In this document: positions 43,990 to 56,171 of the stretch, piece by piece
How the letters are laid out: each line of letters starts with the position of its first letter
Position numbering within the stretch: the stretch's first letter is position 1
NCBI GenBank assembly: GCA_011800805.1
Contig: MPNW01000122.1
Span: forward strand, 160,386 to 224,385
Direction: 5' to 3'
Length of the DNA stretch: 64,000 nucleotides
Source of the DNA: Hirudo medicinalis
Lineage: Eukaryota > Annelida > Clitellata > Hirudinida > Hirudinidae
The notes under the pieces: model-generated
What the model saw: the letters and a program-made list of their open reading frames with translations, nothing else
Database searches by the model: none
Told to the model about the DNA's origin: nothing
Position numbers and translations under genes: made by a program

Positions 43990-45390
43990 ATTCAGCATCC
44001 GCTTCATCTTCTGCCCTTTAACTCACAAAAGACTGGAAGAAACATTTTCACATTATCCTGCTTTCTAATGCTCAGTGCCTTATGGAAGACAATCATCCAG
44101 TCATTCTCGTTTAACTTCGTTAATGAATTACACAATTATCTTAATTTCCGTGCGACTGTTTTGAGTTCCGTTGTTTTCCTGTTATTGTTGCTGTTTCCTT
44201 TTTTTTTGTATTATGAGTTGGCTATCCTCGTTGTTGTCCAAGTGTGAATGTGTGCAAAGTCATTCGAGTATTTTCTATGGCTTTTAAGTATGAATTTGAT
44301 AAAAAAAAATGAAATCCAAATTTTGAATGAAATCAGAAGTCATCAAATTTAAGTTAAGTCAGAATGTCTGTTGATCATGACCTTAATGTGAGGCCACAAA
44401 CTTTGATTCGCAGAAAATGTAATCATTTATGTTTATTCATGGTAATTTGAATTTAACTGGACTAGCGTGGTAATGTATAGTTCTGGATGCACAAATTGTC
44501 GAATGCATTTTCCTTCATTCTGGAAACCAACCAAGGACATGAATCTGCATTTTTACTTAATTCTGCTTGTTTACTTTTCTTTCTCCTGAACTGTGCATTC
44601 TGTGATAATTTCTATTGTCTAAATGTTCTCTTGTAATGTTAACTGGGAAAATAAAGTTTCAATGTATTTTGTATGTGAATTAAAAAAGTTGTTCTGTCTT
44701 TTTTGTTAGAATCAGTGAATAAGCAGACTCTCACTAATTATTTAGAAATGTGAGGAAACATAGAATAATGATAATTATAATCTAATAATCTTGAGATTAA
44801 GATAAATCGTTGATTAAAACGTGCTAGTGGAATCTAGAGTTTTCGCTGGGCAAAGCAGAAAAAAGTTAGGAATAAGTCTCCGTTGCAATTAATAAAGTTC
44901 ATTGTTCAATTTCATAAATATTAAATATGGTGAAAGTCAATAATATTGTCAGTGATGCAGACATGTTTGAGTTTATTATTCAAGACATAATGACCGAAAA
45001 TTTCTTTTTTTTTTGCAATTTGTACTTGATTGTCTTATTAAATGGAATAGACTTATAAAATAAATTGGCTGGTCGTATTACTCACATCTTATGTGATATA
45101 ACACCCATAGTTATACAATACAATTTATACTCCTTCATTTCTTTGATATTAAAAGATCCATTGTCTCTATTTAAGCCTGCTATCTACACAGATATTTTAC
45201 TTTTTAATTTAAAGCTAACTATTTTTTTACTATATTGATAATTTGATAAAAAGTCTTAAAATTTATTATTTTAACAATATATTCTTTTGTTTACATTCTA
45301 ATATTATGTCATTGTTTCTGGGCGACAAATTATCCTTCGAAGTGTTTAATATACTTTTTAATGTCATAGATCTAGCTCTATGTAAGATAT
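43990..45390. other. 3' region of C3H3 gene and spacer to ZNHIT1
   Basis: AT-rich. Contains the AATAAA at 44650-44655 that probably ends the C3H3 gene transcript. The open frame at 43972-44247 shows hydrophobic stretches but no family resemblance. No other exon recognised. Confidence 0.5.
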
Positions 45391-45393
45391 AGA

Positions 45394-46517
45394 ATGGCTG
45401 ATAAACGCGAATCAGGCCGTTTAAAAGATGGACAAGCCCAGAGGGTTTTGGACGATGCTGCCAGAAGAAGAAGACAGAAAAAGGCCTTAGATGCTCTTGA
45501 AGAAGATAATTTTCAAGATGACCCACATGCTGATCTTAAAATGAACAAAAAAGCCCCAAAATTCGAGGAAACACATGAAATAGGTAGATATTTAAGCGCC
45601 TCTGACGCTATGCATATGGCGCTATATAAATGAAGTACATTTACATTTAAGTATAATTGGTGCTTTCTTAGCTACACACATACAACCAAGAATTTTATGT
45701 GATTGACATTTAAGTCCTCTACAAAGATATTTGTCAGATCAAAGCTAAAACTGAGCCTAAGCTTTTAATAATTACAACATTTAAATAATTAAGAACAAGA
45801 ACAAAAATTGTTCTTAGTATCATTTTAAAATATCATGTTTGATACTCTCTAAGCTTTATTCTGCACCACCATTGCTAAAATATATTCCTTCACTCTCAGG
45901 TCAAACTCGAGGGAAGAAGAGAAAGAATAAGAATGATCATTATAAGCAAAGATTTAAGAAAAACCTAACCATATTAAAAGAAGAAGAGGTATGTAAACAT
46001 TAGACATTTCATTTTTATGAGCTTTTACTCCATAAGCACCACCTCTCATTTCCAGATTCCACCAGAAGATGGTCAGATAAGTTACTCCACTGCCAAAGTT
46101 CCCCCGTCAAAATTTCCTGAAAGAAAATTCTGTTCTGTTTGTGGCTTCCCTTCACCTTATACCTGCGTCAAATGTGGGCTCAGATATTGTTCTGGTAAAT
46201 GCCTGAGAACTCATGAAGAAACAAGGTCAGTTGATGACAACAGCACTGGTTCTGATTTTAATCTGATGATAATCTGTGCTTATAATATATTTATTTATCT
46301 TATGTTTTTTTTTAATTTCTATTTGATTCAGATCTTTTTCAGTTAAATTTTTAATGTGTTTAGTATTGAGTTAATCCCTTGTCACTAGGTTTAAATCTAT
46401 CTGTAAAATAATTACTTGTTAATTGTCTGATGGTTCTTGGTTCCAATGTTTTTAATACTTATTAATCATTGATGAAGCTTTTTTATATATTTCAGATGCA
46501 TAAAGTGGGTTGCTTGA
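45394..46517 (+). CDS. znhit1: Zinc finger HIT domain-containing protein 1 (SRCAP complex)
   Basis: Subunit of the SRCAP/SWR1 chromatin remodeller that deposits histone H2A.Z, acting in the nucleus. Four exons: 45394-45583, 45900-45988, 46056-46225 and 46496-46517. Phases agree and give 156 residues, like the 154 of vertebrates. The N-terminus has RVLDDAARRRRQKKALDALE and DNFQDDPHADL, conserved in the family. A basic linker (KKRKNKNDHYKQRFKKN) follows. The C-terminal HIT zinc finger shows CSVCGFPSPYTCVKCG, RYCSGKCLRTH and a last Cys in ETRCIKWVA, giving the full set of Cys/His ligands. The tiny last exon codes only the end of the finger. A poly(A) signal AATAAA is at 46588. A SINE B tail begins about 7 bases after the first donor site. 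Confidence 0.97.
45588..45650 (+). repeat. SINE family B tail next to a splice donor
   Basis: Reads TTAAGCGCCTCTGACGC, then GCATATGGCGCTATATAAATG and AAGTACATTTAC. The arms AAGCGCC and GGCGCTA can pair. No head is seen. It sits at the very start of ZNHIT1 intron 1. Confidence 0.85.
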
Positions 46518-47576
46518 GATGTTTTGAGCAATTAATGGACTATGGCCTTAGCTTTTGACTTCCTTGTCTTGTTTTTGTAAATATGTAAATAAAGAGCAGT
46601 AGTTAATTTTTTTAAATTTAATTATCTGCCCTCCAGTGGTATCTTACAAATTAACTATTACTATTATTCCTAAATGGTTTGACTTGGGATTTTTCAAGTT
46701 GAGATTTCATACAGGGTGAAATTGGCCCTATTTCAGATAATGAAAAGATGTTATTAATAGTAAATAGCTGTGTGAAGTGGACTTGAGGGAATTATAACTG
46801 AAGGACTGGGTCATATTAACAAATGTTCTTATCGACTTGGGAATTGGTCATCAAGGGTAACCTGTCATTAATGGGGAGTAACTGAGCTTAATCCATGGTT
46901 GTGTAACTACTTTGACGATAGTATGACACAAAAAAACAATTTAAATATGAAAACTGTTGAGTAGGAATGGCCTAAAAATCTCTAGCTACACTTTCTGAAT
47001 AGCTGATTAGGTCGGACTTTTGGCACGTCTCCTCTTCCTGATTTACAGCATTAAAGCTTGATATGTCTTATTTCAATTAAGTTTGGGGAGCCCTGAAAAG
47101 AGAACCTTTTGGGATTAAGAAGCAGAAAAAAGTCCTAAGCGTCATGACTTTTACGACTTGAAGAATGGAGACTTGAAATGAAGCTTATGGTTAAATCCAT
47201 ATAGTAATTTTTGCAGACGCGAGTAATAACCATTTGAAGAGGGTGATTTTAGACTCCGCTAATACAAGTCGTATGGAATCATGGCATGAAATCAAAATTG
47301 GATGTCCAATTCTCTGAATGCGTTTATTACGGGATATCAGTTCCGATTATATCAGGCTTAACATAAACATCAACGTTAAGCTTCAATAAGAAATTATTTG
47401 GCGAGATTCGACAAAAATTTAAATTTCCTTTGTTTATAAGTTCTATGATATGCCAATTATCGTCTATTGTCATGTTTGTTGGCGTTCAGTGTTGCCGTAG
47501 GCCTTGAGTGGCTCTACGCACTATCTAAGTTTTCAAATAAGTGGAAGAAACCCTATCACCAAACACATGAATTGAA
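46518..47576. other. Spacer between ZNHIT1 and TMTC3
   Basis: After the ZNHIT1 poly(A) signal there is about 1 kb without coding segments. The TMTC3 promoter should lie in its 3' part; nothing diagnostic is visible. Confidence 0.5.
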
Positions 47577-50500
47577 ATGGAAAACTATCAGTTTATTTTG
47601 TTCCTCTTTGGAGCTGTTGCTCTCTGCTATTTCAACAGTCTGAAGTGCGGATTCGTCTTTGATGACATGTCAGCGGTTAGAGACAATAAGGACTTGAGAC
47701 CAAACAACCCATTTATAAACATCTTTTATAACGACTTCTGGGGAACTCCCATGAGTCAGGAGAGAAGCCATAAATCCTACAGACCATTGTGCGTGTTGAC
47801 GTTTAGAATTAACTATTACTTCGGTAAATTGGACCCAATGGGATATCATTTGGTCAATGTCATATTGCATGCCATTGTATGTGCTCAGATGTTTTATTTT
47901 GGGCTCGATATTGGATTATCACCTCTGCTTAGTTTTCTTGCATCATTGTTATTTGCTACCCATCCAATACACACAGAGGCAGTAACTGGAGTGGTGGGTA
48001 GGGCCGAACTTCTTTCATCGATATTTTACCTTCTGGTTCTGAAATTATATGGAAAATGTTCAAAGCCATCTGGCAGCATTTCTTGGCCTCCTTTGTTCTT
48101 TTCTGTGATTTTAGTCATGATGGCAACACTAAGTAAGGAACAAGGCATTACCGTGGTTGGTGTTTGTTGTGTCTATGAATTGCTGGTGATACAAAAAGTG
48201 TCTCTTGTCCAAGTATTTAAAGCTGGAAAGGCATTGCTGAGCTTGCAGTTCAAATTGCTACCTGGATGGTTCCGGATGACGTTGCTAAGGACCTCATTTT
48301 TAGTATTTTCATCGGTTTTGCTGCTCTTTTTGAGGATAAAAGTAATGGGTGCTCAACTTCCTGTTTTCACAAAATTTGACAATCCTGGGTCTGCCTCAAA
48401 CCTCACCCAGAGGATGCTGACCCACAACTTCATGTTGCCTTTGAATGCTTGGCTGCTTCTCTGTCCATCCTGGTTGTGCTGCGATTGGACGATGGGAACA
48501 ATACCCATTTTGGAAAGCCCCTTTGAGGTAAGAAACTGGTTCACACTTGCATTCTATGTTGTCTTGATGTCGTTAATGGTGTCCTTTTTCCGAAACAAAT
48601 ATCCAACGTGCAACTTTCTTTTTCTTTCGATGTGCATATTTCCATTCATACCTGCTTCAAACCTCTTTTTTCCTGTTGGTTTCGTTGTCGCAGAACGCAT
48701 CCTATACATTCCCAGCATGGGTTTTTGCTTTCTGGTGGCAGCTGGGTTCATGGAATTAGTGAAGAAATCAAGTTCTTGCTCAAAAAATGTTCTCTGGGTT
48801 TTCATGGCTCTTGTTATCATCATGTTCATGATGAAAACTCATTTGAGGAACAATGATTGGGAAGATGAGCACTCCATATTCATGGCTGGACTGAGGGTCA
48901 ATAGGAGAAATGCAAAACTCTTCAACAATGTGGGGCATGCCCTTGAGAACAAGAAACAGTTGAAAGAGGCACTGAGGTACATTAACAAACAATTGATTGA
49001 TAATATTGGTCATAATGTATAATGTCGGTCATAATATTGCAATAGCTTTTATTGTTTGTTCATTGCTTTACATGCACATTGATGACGGTGCTTCATGTAT
49101 TAATAATTATATGTTTTACATTCAGGTTCTTCATCAGAGCTTCTCAAATCCAACCAGACGACATAGGGGCTCACGTAAATGTTGGTCGCACATACGCTGC
49201 TCTAAACATGCCTATTGAGGCTGAGGTGGCATACAGGCTTGCCCTTTCACTCTTGCCTCCTGTCAAGCCTGGCCAGAGCTACACAGCTAGAGTTGCCCCA
49301 AACCATTTGAATGTCTTTATTAATCTTGGGAACCTGCTGGTCAAGAATTCTTCAAGGCTTGAAGAAGTTGACTCTCTCCTCAGAACTGCCATCTCAATGA
49401 GATCAGATTTTGTGCAGGCCTATATAAACAGAGGAGATGTTCTCATGAGAATGAATAGGACCAATGAGGCAAGGTTAAGCTCAGCAGTGCTATAAACTCA
49501 TGTCTTTAACGTTAAAATTGCAATGCCGTGCAAGATCACTATCAAATCATTCAAAATCCAATTAACTATAGGGACATTTGTTCATCTGACTTTGACTTTT
49601 TGCAGTCAAATTCCAAAGGTATTTAAATACTTTGATAAATGTCATTCATGCCATTCAGGTCCCAGTACATCCAAGCTCTAAAATTTGAGCCTGACAATGC
49701 TGACCTTTATTACAACCTCGGGGTTGTCAGCATTGATATGGGTGACAAGCAAGAAGCCTTCCGTCACTTTGAACGTGCCCTTGGCATTGACCCTGATCAT
49801 AAGCAGGCTCTTTTAAATTCAGCCATCCTCCTGCAAGAGACTAATGACCACTCAGTAAGGGCAGAAGCAGAGAGAAGACTCCTCAGGATGATTGATTTGG
49901 ACCCTCTTGATGATAGAGTGAGTGTCTAAGGAAAGAATGTATTCTTTGTTTTCTTGGACAATTTCTTCACTGTTGATGTTGTTTTGCCTGGAGCTCTATG
50001 TTCCCACATTATTCTGGATGTGATTTGTGTTGTAGCAATGTGAGAGAATCACAATAAAAGACACATGCTATTTATATGATATTTTGAGAAAATATTGCTA
50101 AGGTAATTAAATAGCCTTTAGCAATATCCTAAGACTCTTACAGATAGGGAGATGACCACATGAGAATGCATGAACAGGCTTCTGGTTCACTATGAATAAC
50201 AACAACTCCTTTATCAATAAGTTTATCTGTCAGATTTCTTCATGTTAAATGACCTTTTAAAATTAGTAGTCTTTCTAATGAGGTCTTGCCACATTCATAG
50301 GTCTACTTCAATTTGGGCATGCTTTTGATGGATGCAAAGGACTTCACCAAAGCTCGTTCCTGGTTTGAAAGAGCCATCCAACTTAAGCCCGATTTCAGGT
50401 CGGCCCTCTTTAACCTTGCCCTCCTGTTGAACAATGACATGAACCTTCATTTAGAAGCTGTTCCAATATTGGAGCAGCTCTTAAGGCACCACCCTCAACA

Positions 50501-50803
50501 TACAAATGGACTGATCCTATTGGGTGACATCAGCATCAATCATCTGAGGGATCTGAACAAAGCAGAGGCATGCTTTAAGAAAATTTTGACCTACAGTCTC
50601 ATAACATACAAGCAGTCCATAACTTGTGTGTGGTTCATTCAGAAAGAGGAGATCTGCTAGAGGCAGAGAGATGTCTGTCTAATGTCCACTCGATGGCCCC
50701 CAATGAGGAGTATATCAAACATCATCTGAATATCATCCAACAGAAGTTACAGAGCATCAAAAATTCCAACAAGAAATTGGAAAGAAATAAATTGAAGAAA
50801 TGA
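47577..50803 (+). CDS. tmtc3: TMTC3, ER O-mannosyltransferase with TPR repeats
   Basis: TMTC proteins are multipass ER enzymes that O-mannosylate cadherin repeats using dolichol-phosphate mannose. Exons: 47577-48976, 49126-49473, 49659-49917 and 50301-50803. Junction phases agree, giving about 836 residues. Residues 1-440 hold many hydrophobic helices; the first luminal loop begins GFVFDD, with the Asp-Asp pair at 29-30 expected for GT-C catalysis, followed by DFWGTPM, SHKSYRPLCVLTFR and HPIHTEAVTGVVGRAELLSS. Residues from about 455 form TPR units (IQPDDIGAHVNVGRTY, NADLYYNLGVV, DFRSALFNLALL). Near 50588 the reading frame breaks by one base inside an AAAATTTT run: before it the frame reads EACFKKI, after it QAVHNLCVVH and ERCLSN in another frame, to a TGA at 50801. 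Without that base the protein would end early at 50658. AATAAA at 50957 suits the 3' end. Confidence 0.95.
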
Positions 50804-51605
50804 TTTGAGTTACAATTTCCCTTTTATTTCTTTGGAGGTTTAACTTTATTATTTTATATTAATGGATTTTATTTTTATAAACCATACCATGTTTTCTTAT
50901 GTTAAATTATACTTTTAAATGGTGTCATTATTTTCTTGTAATCATTTTCAAGTTATAATAAATTTCAATTATAAAAAAGACACACTTGTCCAATACAGGG
51001 TAATTTATATTTTCTAAAAACCAATCACATAATGAGCCACAGACCTGTGTAAATGGAACAATTAAAAACAAGATAAGCAGTTACAGCAGAATCGTTGATT
51101 CAAAAAGTACCTTGTAAACATTATCATCAAAAAATACATTCCACATCTTAAAGTTCTTCACATAAGAGGAAACGTGACTACAAGAATGCGTTATGAGAAA
51201 CTCAATAAGTGAGCTATCAACTTTGTTTCATGGCTGGGCTATTGAAATTGATTGCAGTCCAATTGCATCATTAAGCAAACTTTTATAGGGAATCTTTTGG
51301 TTTAAGGTTTTTAAAAATATTAGTCAACAGAAAAATATTTAATGACGGAAATAAATCAGATCAAAAATACTGAATATCTTTTCATTGAAAAAACCTCTTC
51401 TTGGACTCATAATGACTAATTTGAATCAAACAGCCGATTGCATGAGATGATGTTGAGCTTCACATGATTTAAAGACTTTCTGAGGCAACATTGAATGGCC
51501 TAATGAGTGAAATTAACCTGATCATGCAAGGGTCAAATTGCCTTGCAATTGAGGGGCATCCATCTTCTCATCCTCCATCCAGAATTAAATGGATGGGAAC
51601 TGATG
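50804..51605. other. Convergent 3' regions of TMTC3 and copine
   Basis: The two genes face each other tail to tail. Only 3' untranslated sequence is expected. The frame at 51491-51739 overlaps the copine last exon on the other strand and is a shadow. Confidence 0.6.
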
Positions 51606-53636
51606 CTAAGAAGGCAGTTTCAGTGAAGAGTGGTTTCTTTTCATGTAGGACAAAAATTGATCAGGGATTTCAGCCAGCACCTCTTTTGCCAACATTGCTT
51701 GTGACCTTGCGAGGTCGTCTCCATAAACTCCTCCGATGAATTCACGAAAGGGAACGAACTGGACGATGTCTCTTTCTGCCACTCGACCGTTCGATGTTAA
51801 TCTGACCTGCAGAGATAAACAAAGAAGTTGGGAAAATTTCTGAACTCAATTATTTAATCATCTTAAGTCCAACCTCGTCTCCATCCAAAATGTGCATGGC
51901 CTCGAAGTCTGCATTCCCGATGCCAACGATGATGATGGATAAAGGGAGGAACGAGGCATTCACTATGGCCTCTCTTGTTTGCGGCATGTCGGTTATGATG
52001 CCGTCCGTTAAAATGAGCATGATGAAGTAGTGTTTGCCTTCTTTACGCCATTGAGAAGCCACGTCTGCCACGTAGTTGATGATCGGTGCAAAGTTGGTCG
52101 GACCATACAATTGAACAGATGCGAGGGTTCTGTAATAGGCATTCAGCACACCGTCGACACCATTGCAGTAGGGATTCATCGAGTCTCCATTGAGGAAGAT
52201 CTGGTGAGAGATGTGGCCATCAGGTGGGAGTTTGGCTCCAAATCCAAGAGCAGGAAAGAGTTTGTCAGTGCTGTAGTCCTGCAGAATTTCTCCTACTGAC
52301 CTCAATGCCCTAGCATAGAGATTAGGATTGATAGGGTCCAAGTGATGGAGACTTGATGGTGATCGGGGATCCCCATTCGAGGCCGTGAGGTCAATCGCTA
52401 TGGAGCAGTGCACTTGGACCCCAGATTTGATGTAGTCCAGAAATGTGTGGACCTTTCAGTAACAAATGTGGTGAAAGTTGGCTCGGAGGGTTTGCATTCC
52501 TGCGAGCGACGGTAAAAGCAACAGTCATTACGTGTCGTGTTCACAACCCAGCTTGCACCATCACAAAGCACCTCTGGGAGACAGTGTTATATAAATGGTC
52601 TAAGCGCCCTGATATTTACGCTTATGGCACTACACAAATTCAATTATCATTATTTAACAAATGACGTCATTATTATTGTTATTATTAATGTCACATTAAC
52701 GTGCTGTTAATGCTATAATAACAACTTTAAAGGCCATACTAAATATTATGAGAAAAATGATCAAATTATATTAACCACTTGGATTTCACATTTCATCATC
52801 TTCACGATGCCCGAGTGTTTATACTTTTTTCCTTTCTTAGCCTGGCGAGTTGGGTTGATGCATTCATACTCATTGGAGCTACCTGGACCCTTCTCCAATT
52901 GTGACACTGTAGTCATGAAGGAGCCAATTAAGGAATGTGAACCATTTCTGTTCCAATCAAAACACTCCACTCTGAGAGACCTGTCTCGATCACAATTACA
53001 AAGTGTTCTCATAGGCAAAACAAAAGGCTTCCATGTTGGCTTCAATGTTTTCAAAACTGCTTCTGTTTTGTGAACTACAGTAAAAGTTTGATCCTCATTG
53101 ACACGACTAAAAACTAGAAAAGGATCTGATTTTCCAAAAAAATCTTTTCTGTCAAGTTTTGTAGCACAAAACTGAAGCTTAATTTCATCTCTGCTGAGAT
53201 TTAGTTCCTCTGCTTTTAATAACAAATAACCACAGTCTTTATCTTTGATACCTGAGAGTGGCTTCTTGAGACTGTTAGAAGAAACAATTTCAGCTAAACT
53301 ACATTCAGCTCTTCCTAAAAAATCGTGCTTTGATAGATCATCCGTCAGCGAATCTACATCATAAAGCTCGAACTTTAACTTTTGGGATTCTTCAAAAAAA
53401 TAATCTAGCACAAATTTTTTTACAAAGTCAGGATTCAGAGTATTCCAAATGACCTCTGTCCTGCCTACTTCACGATATTCCGTTGAAGCAAATTGTTTTA
53501 AATAGAGAACACACAGAGGGTCTGACTTCGATGTTATATCCATATCCAACAACTTTCTTGCTGAAACAGAAATTTCTACCTGAGTATTGGGCATTGAAGC
53601 CATAGAACCAGGCTTGAAAGGTGAGTCGAAACTCAT
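51606..53636 (-). CDS. Copine (two C2 domains plus VWA-like domain)
   Basis: Calcium-dependent phospholipid-binding protein that moves to membranes and recruits partners through its A domain. Three exons: 53636-52776, 52452-51874 and 51806-51606, all phase 0, total 547 codons including stop. C2A is about residues 18-140 ([36 protein letters not shown]). C2B is about 150-275 ([32 protein letters not shown]). The VWA-like domain starts FLDYIKSG, with the MIDAS words [11 protein letters not shown], then [32 protein letters not shown] and [11 protein letters not shown], and ends [21 protein letters not shown]. In C2B loop 3, Asn and Ser occupy positions that are Asp in most copines, so calcium binding there may be weak. 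The subfamily number cannot be fixed by eye. Confidence 0.95.
52478..52652 (+). repeat. SINE family B copy with head, core and tail
   Basis: Head GTTGGCTCGGAGGGTTTGC, GCAACAGTCATTACGTGTCG and GTTCACAACCCAGCTTGCAC; core AGCACCTCTGGGAGACAGTG then TTATATAAATGGT; tail TAAGCGCCCTGATATTTACG and TTATGGCACTACACAAATTC. It joins the family A type head and core to the B tail. It starts about 25 bases upstream (antisense) of the second copine exon. Confidence 0.85.
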
Positions 53637-53639
53637 TCT

Positions 53640-55145
53640 TAATTAAGCTTAATTACGGTTTAAGATGCGTCTTTTACCAATCAACCAGAGCGAATTGACT
53701 CATAGCCTCCAAATACCCCAAAACCAAACAACGCTCAGCTACTTAATGTTTACGGATAACTGCTTGGGTACTTGACAAGACAATTTCTCGTCTTAGTTAC
53801 TTTGAAATTACAGCTAAATTCTGAATAACTTAAAGGCTTTTAAATCAGATTAAAATTGCAAAATGATTATGATTAGTTTCAGGTGGAACTATTCGGTTCT
53901 GGTTCCTTAACCAATTTCGTTTTTTTTTAAAGAAATTGTCAAAGTATCAATTAAAACTAGCCAGCCACCGACTTCTAATGCAAAACTAATTTCTTGATAA
54001 AGGAGGTGGTCCCTGTTCTTCATGTGCGTCGATTGTTTTGCAGTACAATCGGCATTCGAAATTGAGCAAGCAAGCCTACTCTACTCCGTCTTAATGTTAT
54101 GCAACAGAAGTTAATATTACAACACACGCACATGCGTTCATTTGTATCTTATGCGGGCGTGCACCCTTAGAGCTATTTTGATGAGGTCTTAGGGTGATAC
54201 TTTGGGTCTTGGGTGATCACAAAACAATGTTGCTTTAATTACCCGGGCAGTGCCAGTTTCTTTAGCTAGTGCAACATAAAGTCCCAGGTTTTGTGGTGGA
54301 CGTCAAAACGTCCTTTAACTTTCTGAAAGTGACTTGAATAACTTTTAATTAATAAAATTATTTAGTGTATAGGATCGCTTATCCTTACGCCTATCCTTAT
54401 CTTATCACGCAAACGAGTGGTGGCATGAGGTGACCAAATTCACTTTGTAGCACATTTTATGACCATTTGTTTTATTACGAGTACAATTATGTTGTAAATC
54501 AAAATAAATTTATATTAACAAGCAGTATGTAGAATAACAAAAACAATATGACTTCGATATATGAGTGCCGCCCTCATAGTGACATCTCCTGGTCCGCCAC
54601 TGAGCACTGACATATTTATCGACAGACTGAAGCCAGCGGTTCTCCCCCAAACTTCAACACAATCAACTGCCAATCCAATTAACTAATCCAGCAACAACAT
54701 CCAGAACGTCACCTGCTGAGACAACAAGGATGAAAGCCATAACGACTCGCAACCCGGAAACATCATCGGCTCACTGAAAACAAGATCCGGACGAAGAGTT
54801 CTCTGACCCAAAAAATTCGAGGAGTATTGATCAATTAATTCGTTCGCTTGTTGCTCTCTGTTATGGAATATTGTAAATACAGAATGTAACGCAGTCGTCA
54901 TTCGTCTTCCGCTACAAGTGTAAATTGATGAACAAGGACTTGGTCAAACGAACATTTCTTCAAAAGACATCGGGGCATCCTTATACATTCCATCAAAAGC
55001 AGTCAGTCAGCAAATAGGCATAAATTAATCTATTTTCAATTCGAGATAATGACAAAACATATAATAATGAAAAGCTATTACTAGAAGGTGATACATCGTT
55101 GCTAGATTAGAAATGTTCCCTAAAATGATTCTGCAGCATACGACA
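53640..55145. other. Spacer upstream of copine
   Basis: Contains the promoter side of the minus-strand copine and the 3' side of the next minus-strand gene. The frame at 54683-54901 (-) has no recognisable domain. No repeat family recognised. Confidence 0.5.
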
Positions 55146-55150
55146 CTATT

Positions 55151-56062
55151 TTAAAAATGGTGATTTGTGCTAGGTAAGTATTCGTAACTGAAGTTGTTTG
55201 ATGGAGACAAATCGGTAGAAAGTCCTTGTGACGCAGAGGCAAGACCTCCGGGAGGAGAGAAACCAATATGACCGTCCGACTCTTTGAATCTACTGGTATC
55301 ATTTGCATAATCATACGAAAATTTCCCCTCCTTCGAAGAAGCCCGTTCTGATGTCACCTCTGCGTTGTCTCTCAATAAACCTGTTGATATTTTTGACTGG
55401 ACGTTGGCAAATTTGGTCATTTTCCAAGGTACTTCTTTCGAAATCCCGTCGAAATCTGAAGACACAGCTATCGATCTTAGCTGAGAGGTTTTAGTTGATT
55501 TCAAGTCGTTTCTTCTTTCTTTAGACGCCTTGATTGCATCTTTTTTCGCCAGTTTCTTCATTTTGTCAGAGAGCTTTTTCTGTTCTTGGGCTTCTCGAAA
55601 ATATCGATACGAAAGAAGATCTCCTAGGCACGGTTCTGCTTCAGCTCCGCTATAGTTCTTTTTGTTCTTCATCTTGCCATCCTTCTTTTTGTGAACTTCG
55701 GTGTAACAAACAATTGGATCGTCGCCTTCTCCGAGATAAAAACTTTCCAATTTTATAGCCAAACCATTTGTTTCATATGCAGGTTTGTCAGAATTTCCTT
55801 GTTTTTGGTCTAATTTAGAATCAGATGACTTCTTGTCTTCAGTTTGTTTGCTATTTTGATTTACGTTACTCGCATTTGCTTTGCTTTTGTTCGGATATCT
55901 GCTTGTGCTGCGAGCGCGTTTGGTCTTAATCTTTGTGGCAGCTGATATGGTGGCTGTAGGCCAATATAGACAATCCTTAACAGTTAAATGTGAATCGCCA
56001 GTGGAACTTTTTACAGATTTGTTATGGAGGCTTTTACTTCTGACTGTTCCTTTTGCTGGCAT
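55151..56062 (-). CDS. Unidentified charged protein, 303 residues, possibly ciliary
   Basis: A single long open exon starting MPAKGTVRSKSLHNKS. Composition is Lys/Ser/Asp-rich and largely disordered. A Lys/Glu-rich helix lies at about 150-195 (REAQEQKKLSDKMKKLAKK) and is followed near residue 215 by EVPWKMTKFANVQSKIS. That Trp-x-x-x-Lys-Phe-x-x-Val-x-Ser-Lys pattern after a basic coiled region is faintly like ENKD1-type microtubule-associated proteins; this is weak inference only. Upstream on the same strand a clear donor (CCACCTAAG|GTAAGT at about 56172) and an acceptor just before the ATG suggest a spliced non-coding 5' exon, which supports real transcription. It lies head to head with RPS11. 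No homolog is recognised with confidence. Confidence 0.65.
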   Translation of the reverse strand: MPAKGTVRSKSLHNKSVKSSTGDSHLTVKDCLYWPTATISAATKIKTKRARSTSRYPNKSKANASNVNQNSKQTEDKKSSDSKLDQKQGNSDKPAYETNGLAIKLESFYLGEGDDPIVCYTEVHKKKDGKMKNKKNYSGAEAEPCLGDLLSYRYFREAQEQKKLSDKMKKLAKKDAIKASKERRNDLKSTKTSQLRSIAVSSDFDGISKEVPWKMTKFANVQSKISTGLLRDNAEVTSERASSKEGKFSYDYANDTSRFKESDGHIGFSPPGGLASASQGLSTDLSPSNNFSYEYLPSTNHHF

Positions 56063-56171
56063 TATTTGTCATTAACCAATTAATCTCCCGATTTTGCTTT
56101 TCTTCAACAGAATTCAATTTGCTGTATTCAACATTGTTATGTAATTAGTAAATAATCACTAAACACTTACC

